Source of the DNA: Candidatus Firestoneibacteriota bacterium
GTDB lineage: Bacteria; Oederibacteriota; JAAXVQ01
Assembly: GCA_013335425.1 (NCBI GenBank)
Contig: JAAXVQ010000018.1
Coordinates: forward strand, 1 to 13,104
Length of the DNA stretch: 13,104 nucleotides
Direction: 5' to 3'
The notes under the pieces were generated by a model. The model searched no databases, had not been told where the DNA came from, and was given only the letters and a program-made list of their open reading frames with translations. Each line of letters starts with the position of its first letter. Position 1 is the first letter of the stretch. This document shows positions 12,944 through 13,104 of this stretch, in pieces. Position numbers and translations under genes: made by a program.

Positions 12944-13104
12944 TCATTTTTCGGGCAGCAATGTTTTTTTAAGCCTTTGCCGGGCACGATGGAGGAGCGA
13001 CATAACCCCTGATTTTGTGCTTTTCAACGCAATCGCCAACCCGGCTATGTCCAACTGTTCCTTATAATATAGGTAGACGGCCGAACGTTGCGCTTCGGGC
13101 AAGG
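12944..13104 (-). CDS. ECF sigma factor, C-terminal fragment (region 4)
   Basis: Only the last 52 residues are in the window; the N-terminal part lies beyond the right edge. They begin LPEAQRSAVYLYYKEQLDIA and continue GLAIALKSTKSGVMSLLHRARQRL before the stop. This is sigma region 4: the opening LPxxQR helix, the helix-turn-helix around DIAGLAIALKSTKSGVMSLL, and the closing HRARQRLKK that contacts the -35 element. The form is that of ECF (group 4) sigma factors, in which region 4 ends the protein. Such factors are normally held by an anti-sigma factor encoded close by; the CnrY-like protein downstream is the best candidate, with the beta-propeller membrane protein as an alternative. Its target promoter cannot be named from this window. 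Confidence 0.85.
   Translation of the reverse strand, partial: LPEAQRSAVYLYYKEQLDIAGLAIALKSTKSGVMSLLHRARQRLKKTLLPEK

Overview
The window reads almost entirely on the minus strand and has the layout of a diderm (Gram-negative type) bacterial chromosome segment. It encodes an inner-membrane RND pump, a periplasmic adaptor and an outer-membrane channel. Base composition is moderately GC-rich and intergenic gaps are short. The phylum cannot be fixed from sequence alone. Several proteins have the flavour of uncultivated environmental diderms, but this is an impression only.

Right part (13104 down to 4260, minus strand) is a metal-efflux locus. In transcription order it holds: the 3' end of an ECF sigma factor gene; a single-pass membrane protein with a TolB-like beta-propeller; a 97-aa single-pass membrane protein resembling a CnrY-type anti-sigma factor; a membrane-anchored, cysteine-bearing metal-sensor-like protein of the CnrX/Spy/CpxP kind; an outer-membrane efflux channel; a CusB-like adaptor; a CusA-like RND pump that keeps all three methionines of the CusA copper/silver path; and a secreted YHS-domain metal-binding protein. 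Genes from 11414 down to 4260 are tightly packed, mostly with strong ribosome sites, and look like one operon. A 26-bp interrupted palindrome and an A-rich tract lie just upstream of its first gene. The order recalls the sigma/anti-sigma/sensor control of cnrYXH-CBA, but attached to a Cus-type copper/silver pump and with a beta-propeller gene inserted after the sigma factor.

Next (4173 to 2650) is a MerA-like FAD/NAD oxidoreductase in which the redox-active CxxxxC has become CxxxxG. It has its own extended -10 candidate and a strong hairpin in its leader.

Left part (2650 to 1) looks like an accessory stretch beside a household gene. A class II Fic adenylyltransferase with a C-terminal winged helix is preceded by six phased ATGGGTG-type iterons overlapping its promoter. 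It is followed by a 93-aa coiled-coil protein with its own promoter and terminator. At the window edge is the N-terminal 176 residues of a thioredoxin-reductase-like flavoprotein. Five intergenic copies of a short repeat (GTGCCTGGCACC and decayed forms) lie before, between and after the Fic and coiled-coil genes.

No tRNA, rRNA, CRISPR array, transposase or plus-strand gene could be supported.
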